Positions 39,899-48,144 of a stretch of 52,559 bases of DNA are shown here, piece after piece. The first letter of the stretch is position 1. Every line of letters starts with the position of its first letter. The stretch comes from Actinomycetota bacterium (lineage in GTDB: Bacteria; Actinomycetota; Actinomycetes; Mycobacteriales; Micromonosporaceae). The notes under the pieces are model-generated. The model was not told the DNA's origin, did no database searches, and saw only the letters and a program-made list of their open reading frames with translations. Location of the stretch: assembly GCA_005885555.1 (NCBI GenBank), contig VAWN01000034.1, forward strand, positions 52,197-104,755, read 5' to 3'. The translations under genes and the position numbers were made by a program.

Positions 39899-40672
39899 AT
39901 GTCGCTGGCGCTGCCGCAGGCCCAGTTGATCGCGGTGCTCCTCGCCACGGTCCGGGCCGCGGCGTGGCTGTCGGTGAGCCCCCCGTTCAACGGGCCGGCG
40001 GTACCCGCACCGGTCAAGCCGCTGCTCGCCGTCGCCCTCGCGCTGCCGGTCAGCGGGCTGCTCACCGGCCAGGCGGCCACGATCGGGCTGGACACGAGCA
40101 GGCTGCTCATCGCGCTCGTCGAGCAGGTCGTCGTCGGCGCGGCGCTGGGCTTCCTGACCGCGCTGTTCTTCGCCGCGGTACAGGCGGCGGGCGATCTCCT
40201 CGACCTGCTGGGCGGGTTCTCGATGGCGTTCGCGTTCGACCCGATGGGTACCAACCAGAGCTCGGTGTTCGGCCGCTTCTACAACGTCCTCGCGATCACC
40301 CTGCTGTTCGTGACCGACGGGTACCAGCTGGTCCTGCGCGGTTTCCTGGAGTCCTACTCGACGCTGCCGCTGACCGGCACGCTCTCCCTCGCCACGCTGG
40401 ACAAGCTGCTCACCAGCGGCATCACCCACATGTTCACCGCCGCGCTGGAGATCGCCGGGCCGCTGGCCGCGGTACTCTTCTGTGCCGACCTCGCCCTCGG
40501 CCTGCTCAACCGGGTCGCGCCCGCGCTCAACGCGTTCTCCCTCGGCTTCCCCGCCAAGATCTTCCTGGTGCTGAGCCTCGGCGGCCTCGCCATCGCCCTG
40601 CTCCCCCGCGCCATCCACAGCCTGGTCATCCCGGCCGTGGAAGCGGTCATCACCGTGTCAGGTGGCAAATGA
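39899..40672 (+). CDS. fliR: Flagellar export gate protein FliR
   Basis: This 257-residue protein has five to six membrane helices and FliR motifs (WLSVSPPFNGPAVPAPVKPL, QAAGDLLDLLGGFSMAFAFD, LNAFSLGFPAKIFLVLSLGG). It completes the FliPQR gate. ATG 39899 lies 2 nt after fliQ; the stop overlaps flhB (ATGA). Confidence 0.95.
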   Translation: MSLALPQAQLIAVLLATVRAAAWLSVSPPFNGPAVPAPVKPLLAVALALPVSGLLTGQAATIGLDTSRLLIALVEQVVVGAALGFLTALFFAAVQAAGDLLDLLGGFSMAFAFDPMGTNQSSVFGRFYNVLAITLLFVTDGYQLVLRGFLESYSTLPLTGTLSLATLDKLLTSGITHMFTAALEIAGPLAAVLFCADLALGLLNRVAPALNAFSLGFPAKIFLVLSLGGLAIALLPRAIHSLVIPAVEAVITVSGGK

Positions 40673-41745
40673 GCGGGGAAAAGACCGAGAAACCCACCGC
40701 GCAACGCAAGAAGCAGGCGCGCCAGGAAGGCACCGTCGCCCGTACCCCCGATCTCGGCGCCTGGGCCGGCCTGCTCGCGGCGAGCGTGGTGCTGCCGATG
40801 ACCATGCGCTCGGCGATGGCCCGCGCGCACAGCCTGCTGGAGAAGCTGCCGGCGGTGATCGCCCGGCCCGATCCCGCCGACGCGCTGCACCTGCTGCGCG
40901 AGGCGGCGTTCGGCGCGGCCACCGCGGTCGCCCCGCTCTGCCTCACGATCATGCTGGTCGGCGTCGTGGCGGCCGCCGCGCAGGGCGGCCTCCGGCCGGC
41001 GACGAAGCTGCTGGTGCCGAAGTTCTCCCGGCTCAACCCGCTGTCCGGGCTGAAGAAGGTGCTCGGGCCGCACGGGTGGTGGGAGGGCGCCAAGGCGCTG
41101 CTCAAGACCGCGGCGCTCGGCGCCGTGCTGTACAGCGTGTTCCGCAACCTGATCCAGACGCTGACGATGTCCGGCGCGCTGTCGCTGGGTACCACGGTGG
41201 CGACCGTGACCGATGGTGCGGTGACCATCCTGCGGTACGCGGCGGCGGCCGGCCTGTGCCTCGCCGCCCTGGACTACGCGATGGCCCGCCGACGGGTCGG
41301 CAGGCAGCTGCGGATGAGCAAACAGGAAGTCAAGGACGAGTACCGGAAGACCGAGGGCGACCCGCACGTCAAGGGCCAGATCCGGGCCCGGCAGTATGCC
41401 GCCGCGCGCAACCGGATGATGGCCGACCTGGCCAAGGCCGACGCCGTGGTGGTCAACCCGACGCACGTGGCGGTCGCGCTGCGGTACGACCCGGCCAAGG
41501 GCGCGCCGCGGGTGGTGGCCAAGGGGTCGGGTACGCTCGCCGCCAAGATCCGCGAGAAGGCCACCGAGCACCGGATCCCCATGGTCCAGGACGTTCCGCT
41601 GGCCCGCGCCCTGTACGCCGGCTGCGAGCTGGGCCAGGAGGTCCCGCCGGAGTTCTACGGCGCGGTCGCCCGGGTGCTGGCCTTCATCATGGGTCTCAAG
41701 GCCCGCGGTTCGGCGGCGGGCCTGCACCGGCCATTCGCCGCGTGA
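40669..41745 (+). CDS. flhB: Flagellar export switch protein FlhB
   Basis: This 358-residue protein starts SGEKTEKPTAQRKKQARQEG, the FlhB hallmark, has four membrane helices (about 30-215), and the autocleavage site NPTH (in ADAVVVNPTHVAVALRYD, about residue 263). It changes export from hook to filament substrates on FliK's signal. Confidence 0.96.
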   Translation: MSGEKTEKPTAQRKKQARQEGTVARTPDLGAWAGLLAASVVLPMTMRSAMARAHSLLEKLPAVIARPDPADALHLLREAAFGAATAVAPLCLTIMLVGVVAAAAQGGLRPATKLLVPKFSRLNPLSGLKKVLGPHGWWEGAKALLKTAALGAVLYSVFRNLIQTLTMSGALSLGTTVATVTDGAVTILRYAAAAGLCLAALDYAMARRRVGRQLRMSKQEVKDEYRKTEGDPHVKGQIRARQYAAARNRMMADLAKADAVVVNPTHVAVALRYDPAKGAPRVVAKGSGTLAAKIREKATEHRIPMVQDVPLARALYAGCELGQEVPPEFYGAVARVLAFIMGLKARGSAAGLHRPFAA

Positions 41746-41751
41746 AAATCC

Positions 41752-41778
41752 TCAGCCGGTACCGGTACCTGCCGATCA
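41752..41778 (+). promoter_or_regulatory. FliA-type promoter of flhA
   Basis: TCAG (41752-41755) - N15 - GCCGATCA (41771-41778), starting 6 nt after the flhB stop and 74 nt before the flhA GTG. The spacer is a GGTACC double (CCGGTACCGGTACCT). Confidence 0.75.
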
Positions 41779-41851
41779 CGAAGAATGCCAGGACGGCACC
41801 GGTACGGGCATGGACAGGCCCGGAACACTACACATCCATCCGGAAGGTGCC

Positions 41852-43897
41852 GTGAATCCGAGGCGTCTGAGCCAGCTCGTCATACCGCTCGGCATTGTCA
41901 TGATCATCGTCATGATGGTCGTACCGATGCCCTCCCTGCTCCTGGACCTCCTGATCGCCGGAAACATCACCGCGGCGCTGCTGATCGTCCTGGTCAGCAT
42001 GCAGGTCAGCCGGCCGCTGGACTTCTCGGTGTTCCCCGCGCTGCTGCTGGTGGCCACGCTGTTCCGGCTCGCGCTCAACATCAGCGCCACCCGACTGGTC
42101 CTGCTCGACGGGTTCGCCGGCAAGGTGATCGACGCGTTCGGGCACTTCGTGGTCGGCGGCTCGCTGATCGTCGGCCTGGTGATCTTCGTGATCCTGATCG
42201 TCATCCAGTTCGTCGTGATCACCAAGGGTGCCGAGCGGGTCGCCGAGGTCGGCGCCCGGTTCACCCTCGACGCGATGCCCGGCAAGCAGATGGCCATCGA
42301 CGCCGACCTGAACGCCGGCCTGATCAACGAGGACGAGGCGCGCAAGCGCCGCGCCGAGGTCGCCGCCGAGGCCGACTTCTACGGCGCGATGGACGGTGCG
42401 TCCAAGTTCGTCAAGGGCGACGCGATCGCCGCCATCATGATCACCGTGATCAACCTGGTCGGCGGCATGGCGGTCGGCATCATCCAGCGCAAGCTCGGCC
42501 CCGCCGAGGCGGTGTCCACGTACAGCCTGCTGTCCATCGGCGACGGCCTGGTCTCGCAGATCCCGGCGCTGATGCTGTCGGTCGCCACCGGTCTGATCGT
42601 GACCCGCTCGGCCACCGAGGGCGACATGGGCGGCAGCGTGGTCAGCCAGCTCAGCCAGCACCGGCGCCCGCTGCAGATCGCCGGTGGCGCGGTACTGGCG
42701 CTGTGCCTCATCCCGGCGCTGCCGAAGATCCCGTTCCTCATCGTCGGTACCGGTGTGCTGCTCGGCGCCCAGCGCATAAAGGGCAAGCAGGCCGAGGCGG
42801 CCACGGACGAGGCGGCCGGTGCTGTCGAGGGCCCGTCGCCGGACTCGCCCGAGGCGCTGCTCGGCGAGATGCGGGTCGACCCGCTGGAGCTGGCGCTCTC
42901 CCCCGACCTGGTGAATCTGGTCGACCCGGCAACTGGGGATCTTTTAGACCGAGTCAGGGCACTTCGCCGTAAGATGGCCTTGGAGTTGGGCCTGGTCATG
43001 CCGCCGGTACGCACCCGCGACGACCTGGACCTGCCGCTGTCCACGTACGTGATCCGGATCAGCGGGGTCGAGGCCGCTCGGGGTACCGCGCCTCCCGGCA
43101 CGGTCCTGGCGATCGGCGACGGGCTGGAGCAGCTCCCCGGTCGGGCCGGTCAGGAGCCGGTGTTCGGTCTGTCCGGCAAGTGGATCCCGGCGGAGCTGCA
43201 CTACCAGGCCGAGCTGGCCGGTGCGACCGTGGTCGACCGCGCGTCCGTGGTGATCACGCACCTCGCCGAGGTGGTCCGCAAGAACGCCAGCCGGCTGCTG
43301 GGCCGAGAGGACGTGCGCGCGCTGACCGAGATGACCAAGCGCACCCACCCCGTCGTGGTCGAGGAGCTGACCCCGGCGCTGCTCACCCTGGGCCAGGTCC
43401 AGAAGGCGCTGCAGGCACTGCTCGACGAGGGAGTACCGATCCGCGACCTGATCCGCATCTTCGAGGCGCTGTCGCTGCGGGCCAAGCTGTCGACCGACCC
43501 GGACGGGCTGGTCGAGGCGGTCCGGGCGGCGCTCGGACCGGCGATCGCCAACCGGTACGCGGACAACGGCGCGCTGCCGGTCATCACGCTGGACCCGCAG
43601 CTGGAGCACACCATGCTCGAATCGGTACGGCCGGCCGAGAACGGCAGCTTCCTCGCGCTGGACGGCACCCTCATGGAGGCCGTCGCCGGCGACGTCGCCC
43701 GGCTCGTCGAGGCCGCCGAGCAGCGCGGGGTCAGTCCGGTACTGGCCTGCTCGCCCGCCCTGCGCCCGCCGCTGCACCGGCTCATGCGCTCGGCCGGCCA
43801 GCCGGTACCCGTGCTGTCCTACCCGGAGATCGCGGGCTTCCCGGCGCGCATCGAGACGATGGGGGTGGTGACCGGTGCCTACGCGCATAGTGCTTGA
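41852..43897 (+). CDS. flhA: Flagellar export gate protein FlhA
   Basis: This 681-residue protein has eight predicted membrane helices in the first 310 residues, the conserved cytoplasmic FHIPEP-type loop (GAERVAEVGARFTLDAMPGK, QMAIDADLNAGLINEDEARK), and a large C-terminal substrate-docking domain. GTG 41852 follows GGAAGG; the ATG at 41810 has no such signal. Confidence 0.96.
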   Translation: MNPRRLSQLVIPLGIVMIIVMMVVPMPSLLLDLLIAGNITAALLIVLVSMQVSRPLDFSVFPALLLVATLFRLALNISATRLVLLDGFAGKVIDAFGHFVVGGSLIVGLVIFVILIVIQFVVITKGAERVAEVGARFTLDAMPGKQMAIDADLNAGLINEDEARKRRAEVAAEADFYGAMDGASKFVKGDAIAAIMITVINLVGGMAVGIIQRKLGPAEAVSTYSLLSIGDGLVSQIPALMLSVATGLIVTRSATEGDMGGSVVSQLSQHRRPLQIAGGAVLALCLIPALPKIPFLIVGTGVLLGAQRIKGKQAEAATDEAAGAVEGPSPDSPEALLGEMRVDPLELALSPDLVNLVDPATGDLLDRVRALRRKMALELGLVMPPVRTRDDLDLPLSTYVIRISGVEAARGTAPPGTVLAIGDGLEQLPGRAGQEPVFGLSGKWIPAELHYQAELAGATVVDRASVVITHLAEVVRKNASRLLGREDVRALTEMTKRTHPVVVEELTPALLTLGQVQKALQALLDEGVPIRDLIRIFEALSLRAKLSTDPDGLVEAVRAALGPAIANRYADNGALPVITLDPQLEHTMLESVRPAENGSFLALDGTLMEAVAGDVARLVEAAEQRGVSPVLACSPALRPPLHRLMRSAGQPVPVLSYPEIAGFPARIETMGVVTGAYAHSA

Positions 43898-45056
43898 GGG
43901 GCCGAAACTCGAGCCGCTGCTGGAGCAGGTACACGACGAGTACGGCGCCCGCGCCAGGATCGTGTCGGCGAACAAGGTGCGTACCGGCGGCCTGGCCGGC
44001 TTCTTCGCCAAGCAGCACTTCGAGATCTCCGTGGACGTCGGCGAGGACGGGTCGGAGCCGGCCGGTACCCTGCTCGATCTCGTCGACGCGCGGGACGACG
44101 TCTTCGAGGGCGCCGAGCCGGAGCCGGCCGCGCCGCCGACCGTGGCACCCATGCGGGGCGAGGACCGGACGGTCACCCCGATGGCGATTCCGGTGCTGTC
44201 GCCGGTACCCACCCGGGCTTCGGTCGTGTCGACCAGCGGAGCCGCGTTCGCGGACGTCATGGCCGGACTGCAGAGCGACCTGGCGAACGCCCGGCGGATG
44301 GACGAGCCGGTGCGGCGCTTCGAGAGCGCGCCCAACGGCGCCCGGCCCAAGCCGCCGGCGCTGGTCGGCAACCCGCTGGCCGCCGACCTCGCGGCGCTGG
44401 GCCTGCCCACGGACCTCGCGGCGAAGGCGCGCGGCGACGAGCCGTACCGGGCGATCGTGACGGCACTGGCCGACCTGCCCGCCGCCCCCGCGCCGCCGGA
44501 CCGGCCCGGTGACGTCTTCGTGGTGATCGGCGAGCTGACGCCGGCGTTGCACACCGCCCAGTGGGCCGCCCGCACGCTGCGCCTCGACCCGACCCAGGTG
44601 CTGCTCGCCGGGCCGAGCACCGCCGGTACCTCGATCCACCCGTCCCGGCGCATCTCCGGCCCGCCGGACGCGGAGAAGCGGGCCCGCCGGATGCACCGCG
44701 CCGACGTACCGTGGATCGTCGTCGTCGACGCCCCGCTCGGCGTGGACGCCAGCTGGACCGAGGCGGTGTGCGCGGCGCTGGAAGCCACCGCGGTGTGGGC
44801 CACCGTCGACGCCACCCGCAAGCCCGGCGACACCGCCAACCACCTGCGCAGCCTGGGCAACGTCGACGCACTGGCGGTGTACGCCGCCGACATCTGCGCC
44901 GACCCCGGCACCGTCCTCGCGCTGCCCGCGCCCATCGCGCTGCTCGACGGCGCGGTGGCCAACCCGCACGAGTGGGCGGCCCTGCTGTCCCGCCGGCTGA
45001 CCGAACACCGCGCGGCCCCGGCCGGGCGTACCGGAAGGGAGACGTCGTGGCGCTGA
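43875..45056 (+). CDS. FlhF-like protein lacking the GTP-binding P-loop
   Basis: This is a 393-residue protein directly after flhA (23-nt overlap), the usual place of flhF. The N-terminal 60 residues match FlhF's B domain (LEPLLEQVHDEYGARARIVS, NKVRTGGLAGFFAKQHFEI). The middle is Pro/Ala-rich. From residue 200 a Rossmann-like segment follows (DVFVVIGELTPALHTAQWAA, VPWIVVVDAPLGVDASWTEA), but no GxxGxGKT P-loop is present where FlhF binds GTP. It may be a structural relic of FlhF that no longer hydrolyses GTP. No FlhG gene follows. Confidence 0.7.
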   Translation: MPTRIVLEGPKLEPLLEQVHDEYGARARIVSANKVRTGGLAGFFAKQHFEISVDVGEDGSEPAGTLLDLVDARDDVFEGAEPEPAAPPTVAPMRGEDRTVTPMAIPVLSPVPTRASVVSTSGAAFADVMAGLQSDLANARRMDEPVRRFESAPNGARPKPPALVGNPLAADLAALGLPTDLAAKARGDEPYRAIVTALADLPAAPAPPDRPGDVFVVIGELTPALHTAQWAARTLRLDPTQVLLAGPSTAGTSIHPSRRISGPPDAEKRARRMHRADVPWIVVVDAPLGVDASWTEAVCAALEATAVWATVDATRKPGDTANHLRSLGNVDALAVYAADICADPGTVLALPAPIALLDGAVANPHEWAALLSRRLTEHRAAPAGRTGRETSWR

Positions 45057-45298
45057 TCCGCCCGAGCACGCTGCTGCTGGCCACCGCGATGAGCGCACCG
45101 GCGCTGTACCGCGCCACGGTGGCCGGGGACCTCACCGCGACCGTCGCGATGGAGCGCTTCCTGCTGGCGGTCGGCGTCAGCGTGGTACTGCTCGCGGGAC
45201 TGCGGGCGCTGACCGCCTCGTATGCGCGGCACCGGATCGCGACGGCACCGGTACGGGCCGAGGACAGGATCGTCGACGAGCCCCCGGTCGAGGAGTAG
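45047..45298 (+). CDS. Small membrane protein after the FlhF-like gene
   Basis: This 83-residue protein from GTG 45047 (GGAAGGGAG upstream) overlaps the previous gene by 10 nt. One or two hydrophobic helices are present (IRPSTLLLATAMSAPALYRA and FLLAVGVSVVLLAGLRAL), with an acidic tail. I do not know the family. It ends the long flagellar unit. Confidence 0.6.
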   Translation: MALIRPSTLLLATAMSAPALYRATVAGDLTATVAMERFLLAVGVSVVLLAGLRALTASYARHRIATAPVRAEDRIVDEPPVEE

Positions 45299-45423
45299 CC
45301 GCCCGACCCGCACGAAGATCGCTATCGCGTTTCCTGTCGTACCCGCGCAGTAAGCTTGCCCGTACGGCTTCCCCACCTGCACGGCCAGCACGCCGCCAAC
45401 AGGCATGGGAACGGGAGGCAATC

Positions 45424-45741
45424 GTGAAGGGTGACCGGGTCGAGATCGTCGTGGACGCCGGCGGCGAGACGCGAACCTACGAGGTGGCCGCGACCAGGGC
45501 CGGACGGCGGGTCGAGGTCGGGGTGAACCGGGGCGTGGTGACCGTGTCGGAGGTGACCCGGGGCGGCAGCGTGGCGCGCACCGCCCGGTTCATGGCCAGC
45601 CGGGTGCTCGCCCTCGTGGAGCATCCGGCGCCGCGCGGCGCGCTGCCCGACGACCTGCCGATCGAGCGGCCCGGATCCCAGCGCAGCGGCAGCCAGGTGG
45701 TCGAGCCGACCCTGTTCGACACCCGCCGCGCGGCCTCGTAA
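45424..45741 (+). CDS. Small protein of unknown function (105 residues)
   Basis: GTG 45424 follows GGGAGG. Residues 1-50 are a predicted beta-rich domain (DRVEIVVDAGGETRTYEVAA, VEVGVNRGVVTVSEVTRGG); the rest is polar. No membrane segment. No family recognised. It is separated from the flagellar unit by 125 nt containing a weak TAAGCT -10-like sequence at 45351. Confidence 0.55.
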   Translation: MKGDRVEIVVDAGGETRTYEVAATRAGRRVEVGVNRGVVTVSEVTRGGSVARTARFMASRVLALVEHPAPRGALPDDLPIERPGSQRSGSQVVEPTLFDTRRAAS

Positions 45742-45771
45742 CCGCCGCGCGGCCTCGTGGCACCGAGGCCG
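45723..45771 (+). terminator. Tandem 19-bp repeat and terminator hairpin
   Basis: CGCCGCGCGGCCTCGT is repeated at a 19-nt period across the stop codon. The second copy then forms CGGCCTCG (45750-45757) paired with CGAGGCCG (45764-45771), a perfect 8-bp stem with a 6-nt loop. Confidence 0.7.
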
Positions 45772-45832
45772 CTGCCCGGCCGCGGCGTCGGCCGGGCGGC
45801 GGTACCGCCCGCGTTCTGGCACACTCGCCGCC

Positions 45833-46429
45833 GTGCAGGAAATCGACGCACACCGACGGGGCTCGCTGATCGTCTGGCTGGCTGACGGTGCGGTACTGCT
45901 GCTCGTCGTGCTCGGGGCCACGGTCTTCGGCGGGCCGGCCGAAGGCGGCCCCGCCGGGCAGCCGCAGTCGTACACGTGTGTCGAGGTGGGGCCGCCGAAC
46001 CCGGCCGACGACCAGGCCTGCGCCCGGCGGGCCGCGGATCGGGCACGACGCACGCAGCTGACCGCGGCACAGCGGGCCGGGCTGCAAGGCGTCGACTCGT
46101 TGGCGCTGGGGGCGGTGGTCCGGCCGGGTATCTGCAACAGTTCCCCGCAGCCGGTACCGGGCTGCAACGGGCTTCGTCTGGACAACCGGAGCGGCCTGGC
46201 CGCGCCGGGGCCGGACGAGGTCGCGCTGCTACGCCGGTCGTTCGACCAGGTGGGGTTGCGCGGTGGCACCGTACGGATCGCCGGAGACCGCGACCTCGGG
46301 CCGCGCGGCAGCATCGTGTTCGGGGTACCCGTCGCCGACGGCGCCTGCTACGTCGGCTACCTCATGATGTTGGCGGGCACGGGCAGCTACGGCCTCACCG
46401 GCCGGCTACCGGGCGGCGCCTGCCTCTAG
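45833..46429 (+). CDS. Membrane-anchored extracytoplasmic protein, unknown function
   Basis: This 198-residue protein from GTG 45833 has one N-terminal membrane helix (SLIVWLADGAVLLLVVLGAT, about 10-32) and a soluble exterior domain containing five Cys (YTCVEV, QACARRA, GICNSS, GCNGLR, GACYVG), likely disulphide-bonded. Start is provisional as no strong ribosome-binding site is visible. It converges on the chemotaxis operon, the two stop codons sharing CTAG (46426-46429). Confidence 0.55.
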   Translation: MQEIDAHRRGSLIVWLADGAVLLLVVLGATVFGGPAEGGPAGQPQSYTCVEVGPPNPADDQACARRAADRARRTQLTAAQRAGLQGVDSLALGAVVRPGICNSSPQPVPGCNGLRLDNRSGLAAPGPDEVALLRRSFDQVGLRGGTVRIAGDRDLGPRGSIVFGVPVADGACYVGYLMMLAGTGSYGLTGRLPGGACL

Positions 46430-46911
46430 ACCGGCAGGGACAGGCTGAGCCGGCCCTTGCCGTACCGGGCCACCTCGACCGTCAGGTCGGTACGGTTGCC
46501 GATCGCCAGCAGCAACGCCTGGGCGTCGTTGGGCAGCGGATCCGGCGGCTGGTACATCTTGTACAGCTTGATGTGCGGGCCGCCCTCCCGGTTGAGCAGG
46601 CTGGTGAGCACGTTGAACAGCTCACCCACGTTCTCCGCCAGCGTCGGCGACAGCACGCCGTCCTGGATGCAGTCCTGCACGCCGCCCGCGGGCATCAGGC
46701 CCAGCGCGGCCGCCGCGTAGGCGGCGAGCTCCAGGTCGAGCCCGAGGACGGCGACCATGGTGGTCGAGTTGTCGACGTAGATCGCGGCCACCGTGCGCTT
46801 CGTGTCGGCGACGACCGGCGGGTCCGCGGGACCAACCGTCACCTCCCGCCCCAGCAGGTCCTCCAGCAGGTTGCGGATGGCCAGCGAGGCGGGCAGTGCG
46901 ATGGTGGCCAT
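46426..46911 (-). CDS. CheX/CheC-like chemotaxis protein (second copy)
   Basis: This 161-residue protein starts at ATG 46911, or at GTG 46920 overlapping the cheY stop (GTGA). The segment AENVGELFNVLTSLLNRE contains the E-x2-N pattern used by CheC/CheX phosphatases on CheY-P. The remainder is less typical (VYVDN-like strand AAIYVDNSTTMVAVLGLDLE). It probably acts on the adjacent response regulator. Function is inferred from the motif and the operon. Confidence 0.6.
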   Translation of the reverse strand: MATIALPASLAIRNLLEDLLGREVTVGPADPPVVADTKRTVAAIYVDNSTTMVAVLGLDLELAAYAAAALGLMPAGGVQDCIQDGVLSPTLAENVGELFNVLTSLLNREGGPHIKLYKMYQPPDPLPNDAQALLLAIGNRTDLTVEVARYGKGRLSLSLPV

Positions 46912-46916
46912 GACTA

Positions 46917-47279
46917 TCACCCCAGGACGGTGCTCAGCGCTTCCTTGAAGCGTTCCGGTGTGAACGGCTTGATGATGAAGAACAGGGCGCCGGCGGCCTC
47001 CGCGGCGTTCTGCATCTCGGGCGTGCACTCCGAGGTGACGAAGCCGAACGGCACGGTGTTACCGGCCGCGCGGAGCGCGCCCAGGACCTGAATTCCGGTC
47101 ATCTCAGGCATGTTCCAGTCAGACACTACCAGGTCGGGATTTTCGGACAACACCGCGTCGCGGGCCTCGCGGCCGTCGGCGGCCTCGACGATCTCGTGCC
47201 CGTCGAACCCGGACTGGCGCAGGGTACGGATGACGATCTGGCGCATCACGCGGCTGTCGTCAGCGATGAGGATCTTCAT
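46917..47279 (-). CDS. cheY: CheY-type single-domain response regulator (copy 2)
   Basis: This 120-residue receiver has the acidic pocket DDS (residues 7-8), phosphoacceptor D54 in VVSDWNMPEM, Thr/Ser switch in FVTSEC, and Lys in IIKPF. There is no output domain. ATG 47279 overlaps the preceding cheX stop (ATGA). The longer open frame adds only a Gly/Ala-rich start and is not needed. Confidence 0.9.
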   Translation of the reverse strand: MKILIADDSRVMRQIVIRTLRQSGFDGHEIVEAADGREARDAVLSENPDLVVSDWNMPEMTGIQVLGALRAAGNTVPFGFVTSECTPEMQNAAEAAGALFFIIKPFTPERFKEALSTVLG

Positions 47280-47755
47280 GCCGCCGGTACCTCCGCCAGC
47301 CCGCGCCCCTGCCACATGCTGATCGAGAACGGCTCGTCCAGCCAGGTGCCGGACAGCTCGCAGATCCGCCGCGTGGTGGGGAACCGGTTGTCCGCGCCGG
47401 CGACCACGTGCGGCAGGGACACCGCGGTCGCCGCCGGCAGCATGCTCTTGACGTTGCCGCCCACGATGTTGGCCAGCTCGCCCATCACGTCGGTCATGTC
47501 CTCGTCGCTGACCTCCCCCGCCTCCATGGCGAGGAACGCGGCGGCGGCGTGCCGGGCGGCACCCGACGAGCAGGACACCACGACGTGGCCGTGCCAGCCG
47601 CCGGTCAACGAGACCGAGGCGCTGACCGCGGTGCCCGGCTCGCCCGGCTCGCCGACGAGGAAGGGCCGGACACCTTCCGGGTCGAGGTACGCCGCCCAGA
47701 CCTGCTCGGCTATCTCGCGCAGGTCGTCGACGGTGGGGGTGGGCTGCTCGGTCAT
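47276..47755 (-). CDS. cheX: CheX-type CheY-P phosphatase
   Basis: This 159-residue protein shows the CheC/CheX active pattern in DVMGELANIVGGNVKSMLP (E93, N96), within a CheX-like fold (AVSASVSLTGGWHGHVVVSC). CheX removes phosphate from CheY-P. Its ATG overlaps the stop of the upstream cheY gene, and its stop overlaps the next cheY, giving a cheY-cheX-cheY-cheX order. Confidence 0.8.
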   Translation of the reverse strand: MTEQPTPTVDDLREIAEQVWAAYLDPEGVRPFLVGEPGEPGTAVSASVSLTGGWHGHVVVSCSSGAARHAAAAFLAMEAGEVSDEDMTDVMGELANIVGGNVKSMLPAATAVSLPHVVAGADNRFPTTRRICELSGTWLDEPFSISMWQGRGLAEVPAA

Positions 47756-48138
47756 GTGTTCGCTCCGGTGGGTACCAGGCCCAGCAGGGCCAACTTGTCG
47801 ATCATCGCTTCGGCCGTGAACGGCTTGATGACGTACTCGTGCGCGCCCGCGGCCAGTGCCCGGACGATCTGGCTCTGCTCGCTCTCCGTGGTCACCATGA
47901 CCAGGGTCATGTCCCGCAGCCGGGCGTCCTCCCGGGCTGCCGCCACAAACTCAAGACCGTCCATGTTCGGCATGTTCCAGTCCACGAGCGCCAGCTGCGG
48001 TACCGTGTCCAGGCCGCCCAGAAGATCCAGCGCGGCGCGGCCGTCCCCGGCCTCAAGGACCTCGAAGCCGCACTGCCCCACGATCCGGCGCAGGATCAGT
48101 CGCATCGCGCGCGAGTCATCGATCACGATCGCGTGCAC
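47752..48138 (-). CDS. cheY: CheY-type single-domain response regulator (copy 1)
   Basis: This 128-residue receiver has the acidic pair IDDSRAMR (D7, D8), phosphoacceptor D53 in LVDWNMPNMD, MVTTESE switch Thr and VIKPF Lys. It follows cheR by 6 nt and is coupled to cheX by ATGA. Confidence 0.92.
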   Translation of the reverse strand: MHAIVIDDSRAMRLILRRIVGQCGFEVLEAGDGRAALDLLGGLDTVPQLALVDWNMPNMDGLEFVAAAREDARLRDMTLVMVTTESEQSQIVRALAAGAHEYVIKPFTAEAMIDKLALLGLVPTGANT

Positions 48139-48144
48139 CGTGCG

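Noticed and set aside
38303-40618. 771-codon minus-strand frame opposite fliO-fliP-fliQ-fliR
   Set aside because: Composition is repetitive (His/Arg/Gln-rich), it spans four well-supported export genes and the palindromic element, and has no recognisable domain.
42944-45421. 825-codon minus-strand frame opposite flhA and the FlhF-like gene
   Set aside because: Low-complexity antisense shadow; the plus strand has conserved FlhA sequence.
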